64,000 bases of DNA from Scytolyngbya sp. HA4215-MV1 (GTDB lineage Bacteria; Cyanobacteriota; Cyanobacteriia; Leptolyngbyales; Leptolyngbyaceae): the NCBI GenBank assembly GCA_019359045.1, contig JAHHIA010000009.1, positions 186,001 to 250,000 of the forward strand. Direction: 5' to 3'. This document shows, one piece after another, positions 7,657-16,453 of this stretch. The position numbers were made by a program, and so were the translations under genes. Each line of letters begins with the position of its first letter. The first letter of the stretch is position 1. The notes beneath the pieces were generated by a model. The model did not search any database. It worked only from the letters and a program-made list of their open reading frames with translations, and was not told the DNA's origin.

Positions 7657-9945
7657 TCAGTTTTCACTCTCCATCGATTTCCTCACCCGCTCCACCTGCT
7701 TCGGTGCACCCATCTCACTAAACAACCGAATCGCCTCTTGAAAATTTTCGTTACTTTTCTCAATTTTATTGATCGCTTGATAAGTCAACCCACGCTGATA
7801 AAATGCTTCAGCTAAATTATATTTAGCTCCTATTTTTTCTAAAATCTCTATAGCTTTTGAATGATGTAATAAAGCTACTTCAAAATCTTCTCTCATTCGA
7901 TAAAGCTCTGACATTCCACTTAGTGCTTCAGCTTTAATCTGAGCGTAATGACTTTTAGTAGCGAAGGAAATGGCTGTTTGGAACATTCTAAATGACTCTT
8001 CAATATTTTCTAAATTCTTAAAAGTTAACCCCAAAAAAATAAATCCATATCCCTTTCTCCAGGGAGATAAATCAGTTCTTGTCACAAGAGAATCAAACGT
8101 ATTTTTAGCAAAATAGAGAGCTTTATCTTTTGACTTTTCTTCAGCAAAACATGAATTTAGAAAAGCAAGACAGAAATAATAAGTTACAACATAGCTCTGT
8201 GAGCCTTCTTGTTCCGCCATGACAAGAGTTTCTTCAAAAATTTTTGTCGCTTCTTCCAATTCTAACAAGGCTATTTTAACAAGACCAAGATTCTGCAAAG
8301 CGACCATTTGAAGCCATTTGTTATTATTTTTGAATGCTATTTCCTGGATTTTTCCACAACATATTATGGCTTCTTTGGCATTACCCGTTAATCGGTAAAC
8401 ACCACTTAATAAATAATATAATTTTCCTAAAAGAATTCCATCATCTAAATTATTAATTACTCGATTTATAGCAGAAATAGTTGTTTGTAATAAGCTCAAC
8501 CTGTAGAGTGAACGTCCTAAGTGCTCTCCCCTTTCCCACTCATTATCTCGCCGACCAACAATTACTTTACCTGCACTCTTAAAATCATCGATCACAATGT
8601 AATGATGAAAAGCTTCAAAAGCTCTTAAAGCATCTTCTAGTGTTGCAACAGTGTGGATACTATTTGTCCAAAAATCTGCCGTTTGATAATTTGCTGTCTC
8701 CCAATGCGAATCAGCTTTTAATTGTGTTATGGCTTCCTCTCTTATCACCGGATGCAACCAGAATTCTCCATCTGAAAAATCGACCAACGATCGATCCTGT
8801 AACGACTTAATCACACGGCGATGGCGATTTTCGGGCACATCCCAGAGCAAGCAAAACAATCCTTCAATCGGCACCGTTGGCACATCCTGATAGCGATAAC
8901 AGCCCATGCGGCAAAGCAAATTGTAAGCATCAGGGTCAAGCTGCCGTAGCCGATCGAACTGCTGTGTCACCAGATCTTCCAAATCGCGTTCAATCAGCAA
9001 ATCATCCTGATTTGCCTGCCAATACGCCTCCACATTGCCCGAAAAATCTTCCAAAATCGCGCCACTGATGATGTCCATCGCTTTGGCATTGCCGCCATAG
9101 GCATGGTGTAACGCCCTCAGCGCCGCCATTGGGGTTGCCAGGTTGCGATTCTGGAAAAACTGCTCCCAGGCAGTGATGTCCAAGCTTCTCAAGGCATAGT
9201 GTTGCACCGTCACGCTGGACTCGCGCAAGTGTTCGCGACTGGTAATCAGCGTCACCGATCGCACCATCGGATCTGCCAGGACTCGCAATAGCTCCACATA
9301 GCGGCGATGCGGCTCAATGAAACGCCCTGCGGAGTCCAAGGCAGGCTCCAGGTTGTCGATCAGAATACCGATCGCCTCGGCTTGCAATTTGCGCTTCAGC
9401 CGATCGAGGGACACCAAAAACTCCCGCCCCGGTTCCTCTCCCAGTTGGCGCAGCTTTTCTTCCAGCAAGCCCTCGATCGAGGCAATATCCTTGGTTTCCT
9501 TGGCAATGGGAAACTCCAGAAACGTCGCAAACCGCTGATGCAGATACTTGCGCGCCAATGTGGTTTTGCCCACTCCACCCCGCGCCTGGATGACGATCGC
9601 CTTTGCTCCTTGCTCCACCAATCCATCCAGATCGGCGATCGCCCCTGCTCTGCCCACAAAGTTAGGATCGGGCGGTATCGGCGCAATTACCCTCATCCCT
9701 GATGCCTTTGAGGTCTCGCCGTCCCGCCCCGACTCCGCGATCGACTGCCACTCCAGTCCCAAAAACTCACAAATCTCAATGAAATTCAGCCGATCGATGG
9801 CTCTGCCATTGAGAAACTTGCGAATCGTATCGGTTGACTTGCCCAACTCTGTCGCCAACGCCTGCTGGCTGGGCAAGCCACTCCGCTGGTAAGCGAGTTT
9901 GACTCGCTCAACCTGAGTAGAGGCAACCTTGAGCGATCGGGACAT
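7657..9945 (-). CDS. HTH-STAND NTPase (NB-ARC type) with TPR repeats
   Basis: This 762-residue protein has three modules. Residues about 10-65 form an XRE-like HTH (LPSQQALATELGKSTDTIRK). Residues about 85-330 form an NB-ARC/STAND ATPase: NFVGRAGAIADLD, P-loop ARGGVGKTTLARK, Walker B-like AIGILIDNLEP, then a winged-helix-like region (VPTVPIEGLFCLLWDVPENR). From about residue 480 to the end there are several tetratricopeptide repeats (LGLVKIALLELEEATKIFEE, GLTYQAINKIEKSNENFQEA). Such proteins act as signal-dependent switches, either transcription regulators or defence sensors. The 3' TPR part is visibly more A+T-rich than the 5' part, so the repeats may have a separate origin. It is divergent from the NfeD-like gene. 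Confidence 0.88.
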   Translation of the reverse strand: MSRSLKVASTQVERVKLAYQRSGLPSQQALATELGKSTDTIRKFLNGRAIDRLNFIEICEFLGLEWQSIAESGRDGETSKASGMRVIAPIPPDPNFVGRAGAIADLDGLVEQGAKAIVIQARGGVGKTTLARKYLHQRFATFLEFPIAKETKDIASIEGLLEEKLRQLGEEPGREFLVSLDRLKRKLQAEAIGILIDNLEPALDSAGRFIEPHRRYVELLRVLADPMVRSVTLITSREHLRESSVTVQHYALRSLDITAWEQFFQNRNLATPMAALRALHHAYGGNAKAMDIISGAILEDFSGNVEAYWQANQDDLLIERDLEDLVTQQFDRLRQLDPDAYNLLCRMGCYRYQDVPTVPIEGLFCLLWDVPENRHRRVIKSLQDRSLVDFSDGEFWLHPVIREEAITQLKADSHWETANYQTADFWTNSIHTVATLEDALRAFEAFHHYIVIDDFKSAGKVIVGRRDNEWERGEHLGRSLYRLSLLQTTISAINRVINNLDDGILLGKLYYLLSGVYRLTGNAKEAIICCGKIQEIAFKNNNKWLQMVALQNLGLVKIALLELEEATKIFEETLVMAEQEGSQSYVVTYYFCLAFLNSCFAEEKSKDKALYFAKNTFDSLVTRTDLSPWRKGYGFIFLGLTFKNLENIEESFRMFQTAISFATKSHYAQIKAEALSGMSELYRMREDFEVALLHHSKAIEILEKIGAKYNLAEAFYQRGLTYQAINKIEKSNENFQEAIRLFSEMGAPKQVERVRKSMESEN

Positions 9946-10014
9946 GACGAGAGCCAGGAAATTGACTGAACAGAAAATTTGTTCATATCATAACGGGCTT
10001 CTCAGCAGAAAGTC

Positions 10015-10458
10015 ATGGGCAAGTCAGCCACAAGTCAGGCAGTCCACCGCTCCGAACAGCATCGACTGCCGCATTTGATGGAACCATGGAGTTCGGAGAT
10101 CCCCTTGATGCTAGACCTTAACTTTTTGCCCGTTGACCACGAAGCGATCGTCACCGCTACGATCCAGCCCCACCGCGATGGACAGGTGCGCTGCCAGGGT
10201 TCCTGGTGGCTTGCCCGCTGCGAACAACCGATCGTTCTGCCCCCCAATCGCCTCGTGCGGGTAGTCCGCATGGAAGGCATCAAACTGTGGGTCGAGCCGA
10301 TCATCTTTTCTGACCCTCATCCCTCCTCGGATTTTTTTACGTCTCCCCCAGTTACCCACTGTGGTGAGGCACCAGAGAAAGCAACTCAGATGGCGGGCGA
10401 TGTCGATCGGGAGCAGTTTTCCCTTGGCTCACATCCTGGCGTTAAGGCATGGCTTTGA
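10015..10458 (+). CDS. NfeD-like (OB-fold) domain protein
   Basis: The 147-residue product carries one recognisable domain at about residues 42-98. TIQPHRDGQVRCQGSWWLAR, then LPPNRLVRVVRMEGIKLWVE, matches the NfeD C-terminal OB-fold pattern (G-x-V...G-x-W-x-A...V-x-V...G-x-x-L-x-V-x-P). There are no membrane segments, so it is a soluble stand-alone domain. The rest is low complexity. The start may be any of the ATGs at 10015, 10078 or 10108; the last lies just before the conserved part. It is divergent from the STAND gene with a 69-bp gap, so the two probably share a regulatory region. Its last 17 bases overlap the convergent solute-binding-protein gene. Confidence 0.65.
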   Translation: MGKSATSQAVHRSEQHRLPHLMEPWSSEIPLMLDLNFLPVDHEAIVTATIQPHRDGQVRCQGSWWLARCEQPIVLPPNRLVRVVRMEGIKLWVEPIIFSDPHPSSDFFTSPPVTHCGEAPEKATQMAGDVDREQFSLGSHPGVKAWL

Positions 10459-12256
10459 CATTGAGTTCGTCCAGATTCCAAAGCGCTCCTCGTAGGTCTA
10501 ATCCCGAAAAGCGAACGCCTGTCACCCGATCGTGTACTGCCACCAGCGCATCCGGTTGCACCAGGTAAATCACAGGCACCTGCTCTTGCACCAGCGCTTG
10601 AAATGCGTGATAGATGGCTTGGCGTTTCGTTTCATCCAGTTCCTTTGCTCCCTGGAGCATCAGACGATCGATTTTCCGTTCCCAATTCGTCGCTTGCCAG
10701 TGGCGCAGCGGTGCTTCTCCCGGTTGCGCCGCCAGATTAAAGACATGCAGAAACCCTTGAATTCGCCAAACTGTACTGTCATCGTTAGGTTCGGGGCTTC
10801 CCGTTAACCCCATCAGTTGACACTCCCAGTCGCGACGATTGAGCACGCGATCGACCAACTCATTAAACGCCAAGGCTTCCACCTTGACCTGGATGCCAAT
10901 CTTCTGCAAATCCTGGGCAATGTGAGTTGCCATCTGTACTCTTGCATCGCTGCTGGCATTGGTCAGCAAAGTAAATTGCACTCGGTTGCCCGCTGCATCC
11001 AGTAATTGCCCTTGGGGACTGTAGCCAAATCCTGCCTGCTGGAGCAAAGTTTTGGCACGATCGGGGGCATAGTCGTAGGTTGGCAATCCCTGTTCTGGCG
11101 ATCGGTAGTAGGGACTGTAAACCGACACGGGCGAGTTTTGCGGCTGCGCCATGCCCTGAAACACCTCGCGCACGAGAGCAGGACGATCGATCGCATGGGC
11201 AACGGCTTGCCGAAACGCCAAGGTATTGAACCAACCCGACTTGATCGGATCGACCAAAGGCGCATTGTCTGTGCCCAATGCCCGGTTCAGATTGAAGGTG
11301 AGGAAAGTGCTACCCGATTGCACCCCCCCATTCTGAATCGTAAATTTATCGGTCGGCTGCAAAGGCTTAAGCAACGCGGCATGATCAGGAGTGAACGACA
11401 GCATATCCAACTGACCTGCCCGGAACTGCGCCACCTGCTCTTCGACGTTAGGCAACAATCGCCAGAGGATGCGATCGAGATAGGGCAGTGGCTTTCCGGC
11501 TGCATCCTTGCGCCAATAGTAAGGGTTGCGCCGAAATACGACCTGTCGATTCAAATCATAGCGATCGATTTGATAAGGTCCATTCACAATCACCTGGTTG
11601 GGAGGGGTATGGGTGTCCCAGGTCGAGAGAAATTTGGGCGTACCCGATCGATCAACTGTTACCACGGACTTTCGCAAGGCATGGGCAGGTAAAATCGCCA
11701 CATTGGTACTGCGGAGAAAGGGGGCAAAGGACTCCGGCAAGGTAAACTCTACCCGCAGGTTATCGAGCTGGCGCACGGTCGGCAAGGCACCACGATCGCC
11801 GATCCGAAACCCATCTCTAACATCCGTCGGGATTTTGGGATTGAAATAAATATCTCGATAGGTAAACACCACATCTTCTGCCGTCAACGGCTGCCCATCC
11901 GACCACTTCAGCCCTCGCCTTAATGTAAAGACCACGCGCCTACCCGTGGATGCAATCTGCCAGGATTCTGCCAGATCCGGCTCGATCGCGGCGGTCATGC
12001 CGTTTTGTTTCACCAATCCGCTGTAGGTAAACAGTGAGATGTCTGGGTATTGATGACTCAGCGCTACATTAAAGGTCTGGATCTCGACCAAGGAGCTGGA
12101 AACCACGAACTGAGAAGCAGGGGTGGACTGGACTGGCAGCCCCTGAAGCGTTGACAAAACGAGGACGATCGCGATCGCCCAACCGAACCGAATCCACGCC
12201 CAACGATGTGGGCAGAAATTGACGAAATGAATGAACGATTGGGAACGACGCAGCAT
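10442..12256 (-). CDS. ABC transporter solute-binding protein (SBP_bac_5), paralogue of 4578-6362
   Basis: This second family 5 binding protein (605 residues from the ATG at 12256) aligns with the first along its length: FTLRRGLKWSDGQPLTAEDV, DIYFNPKIPTDVRDG, VVFRRNPYYWRKDAAGKPLP, FRQAVAHAIDRPALV. The hydrophobic segment WAIAIVLVLSTLQGLPV is not followed by a lipobox Cys, so unlike its paralogue it should be a soluble periplasmic or signal-anchored protein. The frame stays open upstream to 12358, but that start would overlap ispF; 12256 is preferred because it precedes the signal sequence. No permease genes are adjacent. Confidence 0.9.
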   Translation of the reverse strand: MLRRSQSFIHFVNFCPHRWAWIRFGWAIAIVLVLSTLQGLPVQSTPASQFVVSSSLVEIQTFNVALSHQYPDISLFTYSGLVKQNGMTAAIEPDLAESWQIASTGRRVVFTLRRGLKWSDGQPLTAEDVVFTYRDIYFNPKIPTDVRDGFRIGDRGALPTVRQLDNLRVEFTLPESFAPFLRSTNVAILPAHALRKSVVTVDRSGTPKFLSTWDTHTPPNQVIVNGPYQIDRYDLNRQVVFRRNPYYWRKDAAGKPLPYLDRILWRLLPNVEEQVAQFRAGQLDMLSFTPDHAALLKPLQPTDKFTIQNGGVQSGSTFLTFNLNRALGTDNAPLVDPIKSGWFNTLAFRQAVAHAIDRPALVREVFQGMAQPQNSPVSVYSPYYRSPEQGLPTYDYAPDRAKTLLQQAGFGYSPQGQLLDAAGNRVQFTLLTNASSDARVQMATHIAQDLQKIGIQVKVEALAFNELVDRVLNRRDWECQLMGLTGSPEPNDDSTVWRIQGFLHVFNLAAQPGEAPLRHWQATNWERKIDRLMLQGAKELDETKRQAIYHAFQALVQEQVPVIYLVQPDALVAVHDRVTGVRFSGLDLRGALWNLDELNVKAMP

Positions 12257-12293
12257 TTTGACTAACAAACAGGCTTTGCCCCATGATTGTGGC

Positions 12294-12779
12294 TCAAACG
12301 CTGAGTTGTAGCAAAACAACTGCATAGGCACAGATGCCCTCTTCTCGCCCCGTGGCATCCAATTTTTCGTTGGTAGTTGCTTTAATACCCACCTGGTCAG
12401 GTTGCAGATTCAGCACCGTTGCCAGCCGATCGCGCATTGCCTTGATGTGAGGCTTTAGCTTGGGGCGTTCTGCCACCACCACCGAATCGATGTTACCAAT
12501 CTGCCAACCCTGCGCCTGGACTAACTCATGCACCTGCGCCAACAGCACCAAACTATCTGCCCCTGCCCATTTGGGATCAGTCGGAGGAAAATAATGCCCA
12601 ATATCTCCCAGGCTGAGTGCGCCTAGCATTGCATCCATAATCGCGTGAGTTAGGACATCGGCATCACTATGTCCCAATAAACCCAGTTTATGGGCAATCT
12701 TGACCCCACCCAAAATCAGGGGGCGATCGGGCACCAGCCGATGAATGTCATACCCATTGCCAATCCGAATTGCAGTCAT
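12294..12779 (-). CDS. ispF: 2-C-methyl-D-erythritol 2,4-cyclodiphosphate synthase
   Basis: This 161-residue enzyme of the MEP isoprenoid pathway converts CDP-methylerythritol phosphate to the cyclic diphosphate. Diagnostic segments are present: [19 protein letters not shown] (metal-binding Asp and His), [39 protein letters not shown] and [19 protein letters not shown]. Length is normal for the family. It acts in the cytoplasm as a trimer. It lies 37 bp upstream of the solute-binding-protein start on the same strand. Confidence 0.97.
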   Translation of the reverse strand: MTAIRIGNGYDIHRLVPDRPLILGGVKIAHKLGLLGHSDADVLTHAIMDAMLGALSLGDIGHYFPPTDPKWAGADSLVLLAQVHELVQAQGWQIGNIDSVVVAERPKLKPHIKAMRDRLATVLNLQPDQVGIKATTNEKLDATGREEGICAYAVVLLQLSV

Positions 12780-12819
12780 TCCCTCTTTGCCTATTTGCTT
12801 TCGCTTTTAGATTATAGGG

Positions 12820-12852
12820 TGGAGGTAGGAGTCAGGAGGCGGGAGTCGAGGG
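12820..12852. repeat. Short tandem repeat (GGAGTCAGGAG type)
   Basis: The tract gtggaggtaggagtcaggag plus gcgggagtcgagg lies between the DUF1517 gene and ispF. It is the reverse complement of the CTCCTGA-type tract at 4536-4590. Confidence 0.5.
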
Positions 12853-12853
12853 G

Positions 12854-13957
12854 TTAAAGCTGCACCATGTCAGAATATTCCGTCAGCAACTCGTCATAGG
12901 TCAGGCTGTCGGTCGCTTCTTGAGGACTCCACAGCAACGCGAATACCATTAAATAGTCTGCTGGCAATGCCGCAATTTTTTCCAGTGCCGCCTGAAGGTC
13001 TTCGGTGGTTCGGATCGAGTCGAACAGTGGTTGGTCATGGGCAGTGCCCACCAACAGCGTCACTACAATATAGGATGCGGGCGCTTCATCAGGGTCGAGT
13101 TGCACCTGCTGACGGCTAATTTTTCCTCCCACGCGCACCAGCGATTCAACGCTGAACTTGCTGCGTTCTTCGATCGCCAATTGATTGAACAATTCCTCTG
13201 CCGACTCGCGATCCTTAACCACCTGAGAACTTGCCAAGACATGTGTCCAGTTTTCAGGGGTTCGCAGCAGCGCCAGCGCACTTTCCTGAAGCTGTTGCAG
13301 TAACCCTTCTGGCGTGTTGGGATCGTAGTTTTCAATCAAGTTTGAAAGCTCAGATTGAATTTGACGGGCTTGTGCCAGCAGTGCAACTTGCACTTTACTG
13401 ACTGTCACCGTGTCGTTTTCCAGTACGTTTTCGGGAGCGGCAGCTCCCCGTAGTTTGCGGAAGGCAATAAAGAGGACGATCGCTGTGGGAATCCCCAGCA
13501 ATAATGACCAAAGCAACCAATTGGGTTGGGCAGCTGATTGATTGGCAACACCGCTATTGGCCCGATTGGGCACTGTACCTGTACCCGGCACTGGGATCAC
13601 GACCGTTCCACCCCCAGGCCGATTGTAGTAAGGATCGTTGTAAGGACGATTGTAGTAAGGATCGTTGTAAGGACGGTTGTTATTGAACTGAGAAGAGTTT
13701 GTCCGCTTTTTTTGAGGTGGTTGTTGAGTCGGTGAATCGGACTGGGAGCGATTGGGAGAACTAGGCTGACCGGGAGACCTGGGCTTGGTTCTAAAGGAAC
13801 CACCCTGACTGCGTCCCCCACTGCTTTTTGCGAGAACGACCTTGCCCAGATTGAAGCTAGAGGCAAGAGAACTGGCGCGAGGGGTCACTTCTACCAAGCT
13901 GAAGAGCAAAAGTGGTACGGCAGCGGTTAAAAAAAGTTTGAGTGGTCGTGTGTGCAT
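12854..13957 (-). CDS. DUF1517 domain membrane protein
   Basis: The protein (367 residues from the ATG at 13957) starts with a signal or anchor segment (LKLFLTAAVPLLLFSLVEV). A Ser/Pro/Asn-rich region follows, holding two copies of RPYNDPYYN that are encoded by a 36-bp tandem repeat. A single membrane helix (WLLWSLLLGIPTAIVLFIAF) comes next, and then the DUF1517 region (VTVSKVQVALLAQARQIQSE ... SLVRVGGKISR ... EAPASYIVVTLLVGTA). DUF1517 proteins are widespread in cyanobacteria and plastids; their function is not established. The open frame extends 15 codons upstream of the chosen ATG, which I prefer because it begins directly before the signal. Confidence 0.9.
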   Translation of the reverse strand: MHTRPLKLFLTAAVPLLLFSLVEVTPRASSLASSFNLGKVVLAKSSGGRSQGGSFRTKPRSPGQPSSPNRSQSDSPTQQPPQKKRTNSSQFNNNRPYNDPYYNRPYNDPYYNRPGGGTVVIPVPGTGTVPNRANSGVANQSAAQPNWLLWSLLLGIPTAIVLFIAFRKLRGAAAPENVLENDTVTVSKVQVALLAQARQIQSELSNLIENYDPNTPEGLLQQLQESALALLRTPENWTHVLASSQVVKDRESAEELFNQLAIEERSKFSVESLVRVGGKISRQQVQLDPDEAPASYIVVTLLVGTAHDQPLFDSIRTTEDLQAALEKIAALPADYLMVFALLWSPQEATDSLTYDELLTEYSDMVQL

Positions 13958-14188
13958 TATCTTGTCATATCCGGGTAGTGGCTCAATTTCAAACAGCCCC
14001 AAGACCCATTATTTCAATTCCGGTGTTTCAAAAGGGCAGTGGGTAGAGTTGAAACACCCTGCGATTCATCATTCAGAATTTACCCTCTATCTCTAGTGTG
14101 CCAGAATGCTTTCCAAATGAAACAGAGACCCGATCATTCTGGTTGCTGAGGTGCTGTATCCGAGTAGTGAGTTATCCTCAAGAGGGAG

Positions 14189-14902
14189 CTAGTCTGGTAC
14201 AGGTTTTGGGCTATTTTTGCTGTGCAGCCAGGCTTGATACAAATCGGGACGACGATCGCGCGTCCGTTGGATTTGCTGTTCTTGTCGCCAATCGGCGATC
14301 GCAGCATGGTTACCCGATAACAACACCTCTGGCACCGACCATTCCCGAAAAATAGGAGGACGAGTGTACTGGGGGTAGTCCAACAACCCTTCCTCAAAGC
14401 TTTCTGCCTTTAAGGATGCCTCTTTGCCAACTGTTCCCGGCAACAACCGGACCACTCCATTCAGCAACGCCAAAGCGGGAATTTCGCCACAAGTGAGCAC
14501 AAAATCACCCAGTGAAATTTCTCGCGTCACTAAATTGAGTACTCGATCGTCCACACCTTCGTAATGTCCACAAATAATCACAAGTTGGTCATGAGCGATC
14601 GCCAAGTCCTTCAGCAGTGCCTGATTCAACGGCTCCCCCTGAGGCGTGGTCAGAACCACCGATCGACGAGATAACACAGGCAATGATTCTACCGCAGCAA
14701 AAATCGGCTCTGGCTTCATCAGCATCCCCACGCCACCGCCATACGGCTCGTCATCAACCCGGTGATGCTTGTCCGTAGTAAAGTCGCGCGGATTGGTCAA
14801 GTGGACTGCGGCAATCCCTTTATCTAAGGCTTTGCCCAATAACCCTGAGCATAAGGGAGAGGTGAAGAAATCGGGGAAGAGGGTGATGATATCGAAACGC
14901 AC
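14189..14902 (-). CDS. trmD: tRNA (guanine-N1-)-methyltransferase
   Basis: TrmD methylates G37 next to the anticodon of tRNAs, using S-adenosylmethionine bound in a trefoil knot. Visible motifs are RFDIITLFPDFFTSPL at the start, DDEPYGGGVGMLMKPEPIFA, VVLTTPQGEPLNQ, IICGHYEGVDDRVL and ISLGDFVLTCGEIPAL. I chose the GTG at 14902 because TrmD proteins usually begin (M/V)RFDIITLFP. A TTG at 14929 would add nine residues. The usual rpsP-rimM-trmD-rplS cluster is absent, as is normal in cyanobacteria. Confidence 0.96.
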   Translation of the reverse strand: MRFDIITLFPDFFTSPLCSGLLGKALDKGIAAVHLTNPRDFTTDKHHRVDDEPYGGGVGMLMKPEPIFAAVESLPVLSRRSVVLTTPQGEPLNQALLKDLAIAHDQLVIICGHYEGVDDRVLNLVTREISLGDFVLTCGEIPALALLNGVVRLLPGTVGKEASLKAESFEEGLLDYPQYTRPPIFREWSVPEVLLSGNHAAIADWRQEQQIQRTRDRRPDLYQAWLHSKNSPKPVPD

Positions 14903-15356
14903 GAGAAGGAGGGAGGGGTAGAGGAGCAAAAGGGGGGAGGCGAAGTGACGGTTACTGCGGCATCACCCGTTGGTATCACGGAGAAGTCGGGCAATCTGAT
15001 GAGGAACTGTACCGATCGGATTCTATAGTTGCCTTAATTATGTTTAAATGATTTGAACATCGTGTAAAACAGTCACACTTTCGGAGTGTATTCTCCATCA
15101 CTGATCTAGACTCAGGTCAGTGAGAAAAATGTCCTGGTAGATACCAGATCCTACAGTATGACTGAACAATGAGATTGGTATACGCGGATAGACTGTCCTT
15201 GAAGCATCCCAACTCTGAATCGGAGAACACAGACCATTGAGTAGAAACCTAGATAAATCAGAACCCTATCTTCTGAGCAAGCTGCGATCGCTGGCTGGTT
15301 TGACCAACCGCAGCAGCGAGTTTTTGCAAATTGATTCTCAATACCTTGAACAAACA
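14903..15356. other. Divergent intergenic region between trmD and cphB
   Basis: This 450-bp spacer has no credible small gene. It contains an inverted repeat at about 15098-15124 (TCACTGA ... TCAGTGA, enclosing TCTAGA) that could be an operator or a weak hairpin upstream of cphB. I looked for a GTAN8TAC NtcA site and did not find one. The frame of cphB is open from a TTG at 15237, but the family start is at 15357. Confidence 0.5.
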
Positions 15357-16175
15357 ATGCCTCGTTCGATTAAAACTGCAATCATGGTGATTGGTGGCGC
15401 AGAGGATAAAGTTCACGGACGAGAGATTTTATGGGATTTCTACTGGCGGGCTGGTTCGACCGATGCTCGAATTGCCATCATTCCCTCTGCCTCGCGAGAA
15501 CCTGCCATCATTGGTGAGCGCTACCATACCATTTTTACGGAAATGGGGGCGAAGGAAATTGAGGTTCTTGATATTAGCGATCGCGAACAGTGCGAAGATC
15601 CGCTGTTCCAAAAATATGTCACCGACTGCACAGGCGTTTTTCTGACTGGCGGCGACCAGCTACGGCTGTGTGGCTTGCTTGCCGATACCCCACTGATGGA
15701 AACTGTACGGCGGCGGGCACAACGAGGCGAGGTGACTTTGGCAGGCACCAGCGCCGGGGCAGCTGTAATGGGGCATCACATGATTGCGGGCGGCAGTAGT
15801 GGCGAATGCCCCAATCGTTCTCTAGTGGATATGACGATCGGTCTGGGCATTATTCCGGAAGTGATTGTGGATCAGCATTTTCATAACCGCAACCGCATGG
15901 CTCGACTGATGAGCGCGATCTCCGCTTATCCCGATCGCCTAGGCATTGGCATTGATGAAGACACCTGCGCTTTATTTGAGGGCGATGGACTGCTGGAAGT
16001 AATCGGCAAAGGCTCAGTGACCATTGTTGATCCGGCAGATCTGTCCTATACCAACCAGCCTGTGGTTGGCGCAACCGATCCCTTAAGCGTCTACAACTTG
16101 CGAGTGCATATTCTGTGTCATGGCGATCGCTACAATTTGCGCACTCGCACTCCGCTGTTACCCGATCGCGCCTGA
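15357..16175 (+). CDS. cphB: Cyanophycinase
   Basis: This 272-residue peptidase of family S51 degrades cyanophycin (multi-L-arginyl-poly-L-aspartate) to beta-Asp-Arg dipeptides in the cytoplasm. Motifs are AIMVIGGAEDKVHGREIL at the N-terminus, GVFLTGGDQLRL, the nucleophile Ser in LAGTSAGAAVMG, VDQHFHNRNRMARL and GIGIDEDTCALFEG. Start chosen at ATG 15357, which gives the usual MPxSxKTAIMVIGGAEDK opening; a TTG 40 codons upstream is unlikely. In many cyanobacteria cphA (cyanophycin synthetase) follows directly. Here more than 1 kb of non-coding sequence follows instead. Confidence 0.95.
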   Translation: MPRSIKTAIMVIGGAEDKVHGREILWDFYWRAGSTDARIAIIPSASREPAIIGERYHTIFTEMGAKEIEVLDISDREQCEDPLFQKYVTDCTGVFLTGGDQLRLCGLLADTPLMETVRRRAQRGEVTLAGTSAGAAVMGHHMIAGGSSGECPNRSLVDMTIGLGIIPEVIVDQHFHNRNRMARLMSAISAYPDRLGIGIDEDTCALFEGDGLLEVIGKGSVTIVDPADLSYTNQPVVGATDPLSVYNLRVHILCHGDRYNLRTRTPLLPDRA

Positions 16176-16258
16176 TTCGGTGGAAGTGCTTTCGTCAACA
16201 AGCCTCCGCTGAACTTACTCACCGTAAACCTGTGATCGTAATTCTGGAGCAGAATTCA

Positions 16259-16290
16259 GCCCTCCGATCTCTTGAAGAGACCGGAGGGTT
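16259..16290 (+). terminator. Hairpin downstream of cphB
   Basis: The arms CCCTCCGATCTCTT and AAGAGACCGGAGGG pair with one mismatch around a one-base loop, 84 bp after the cphB stop. No clear T-tract follows, so it may be a factor-assisted terminator or an mRNA-stabilising stem. Confidence 0.5.
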
Positions 16291-16304
16291 GGCTATAGGG
16301 ATGC

Positions 16305-16345
16305 AGGGGGTACACCCCTCGCTAGGGGCAAAGCCCCTATGCCCA
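16305..16345. repeat. Adjacent GC-rich palindromes
   Basis: Two short palindromes lie side by side: GGGGT-AC-ACCCC (16307-16318) and TAGGGGC-AAA-GCCCCTA (16323-16339). Palindromes with a TAGGGGC/GCCCCTA core are common interspersed elements in cyanobacteria; another is inside the element at 26488-26584. Confidence 0.5.
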
Positions 16346-16412
16346 GTTTTGATGCTAATGTTTTAAGCTTGCCTAACAGCTCTATCGAAGTTGATTCTGA
16401 GGTTGATCGAGC

Positions 16413-16453
16413 CGGTTATGTTCTAGACATATTGTTGGTATTTTTGAAACGCT
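16413..16453. repeat. Palindromic dispersed repeat, copy 1 (left arm only)
   Basis: The stretch from ggttatgttctagacatatt to ttttgaaacgct matches 41968-42007 at about 34 of 40 positions. Only the left arm TTGTTGGTATTTTTGAAA is present here; the right arm is lost. Confidence 0.6.

Noticed and set aside
10442-10458. 17-bp overlap of convergent genes as a sign of a false gene call
   Set aside because: Both frames have family evidence; short convergent 3' overlaps are common, and the NfeD-like C-terminus may simply be unconserved.
13620-13690. Tandem repeat that could suggest a CRISPR-like array
   Set aside because: It is two 27-36 bp units inside the DUF1517 gene encoding RPYNDPYYN twice; there are no spacers.
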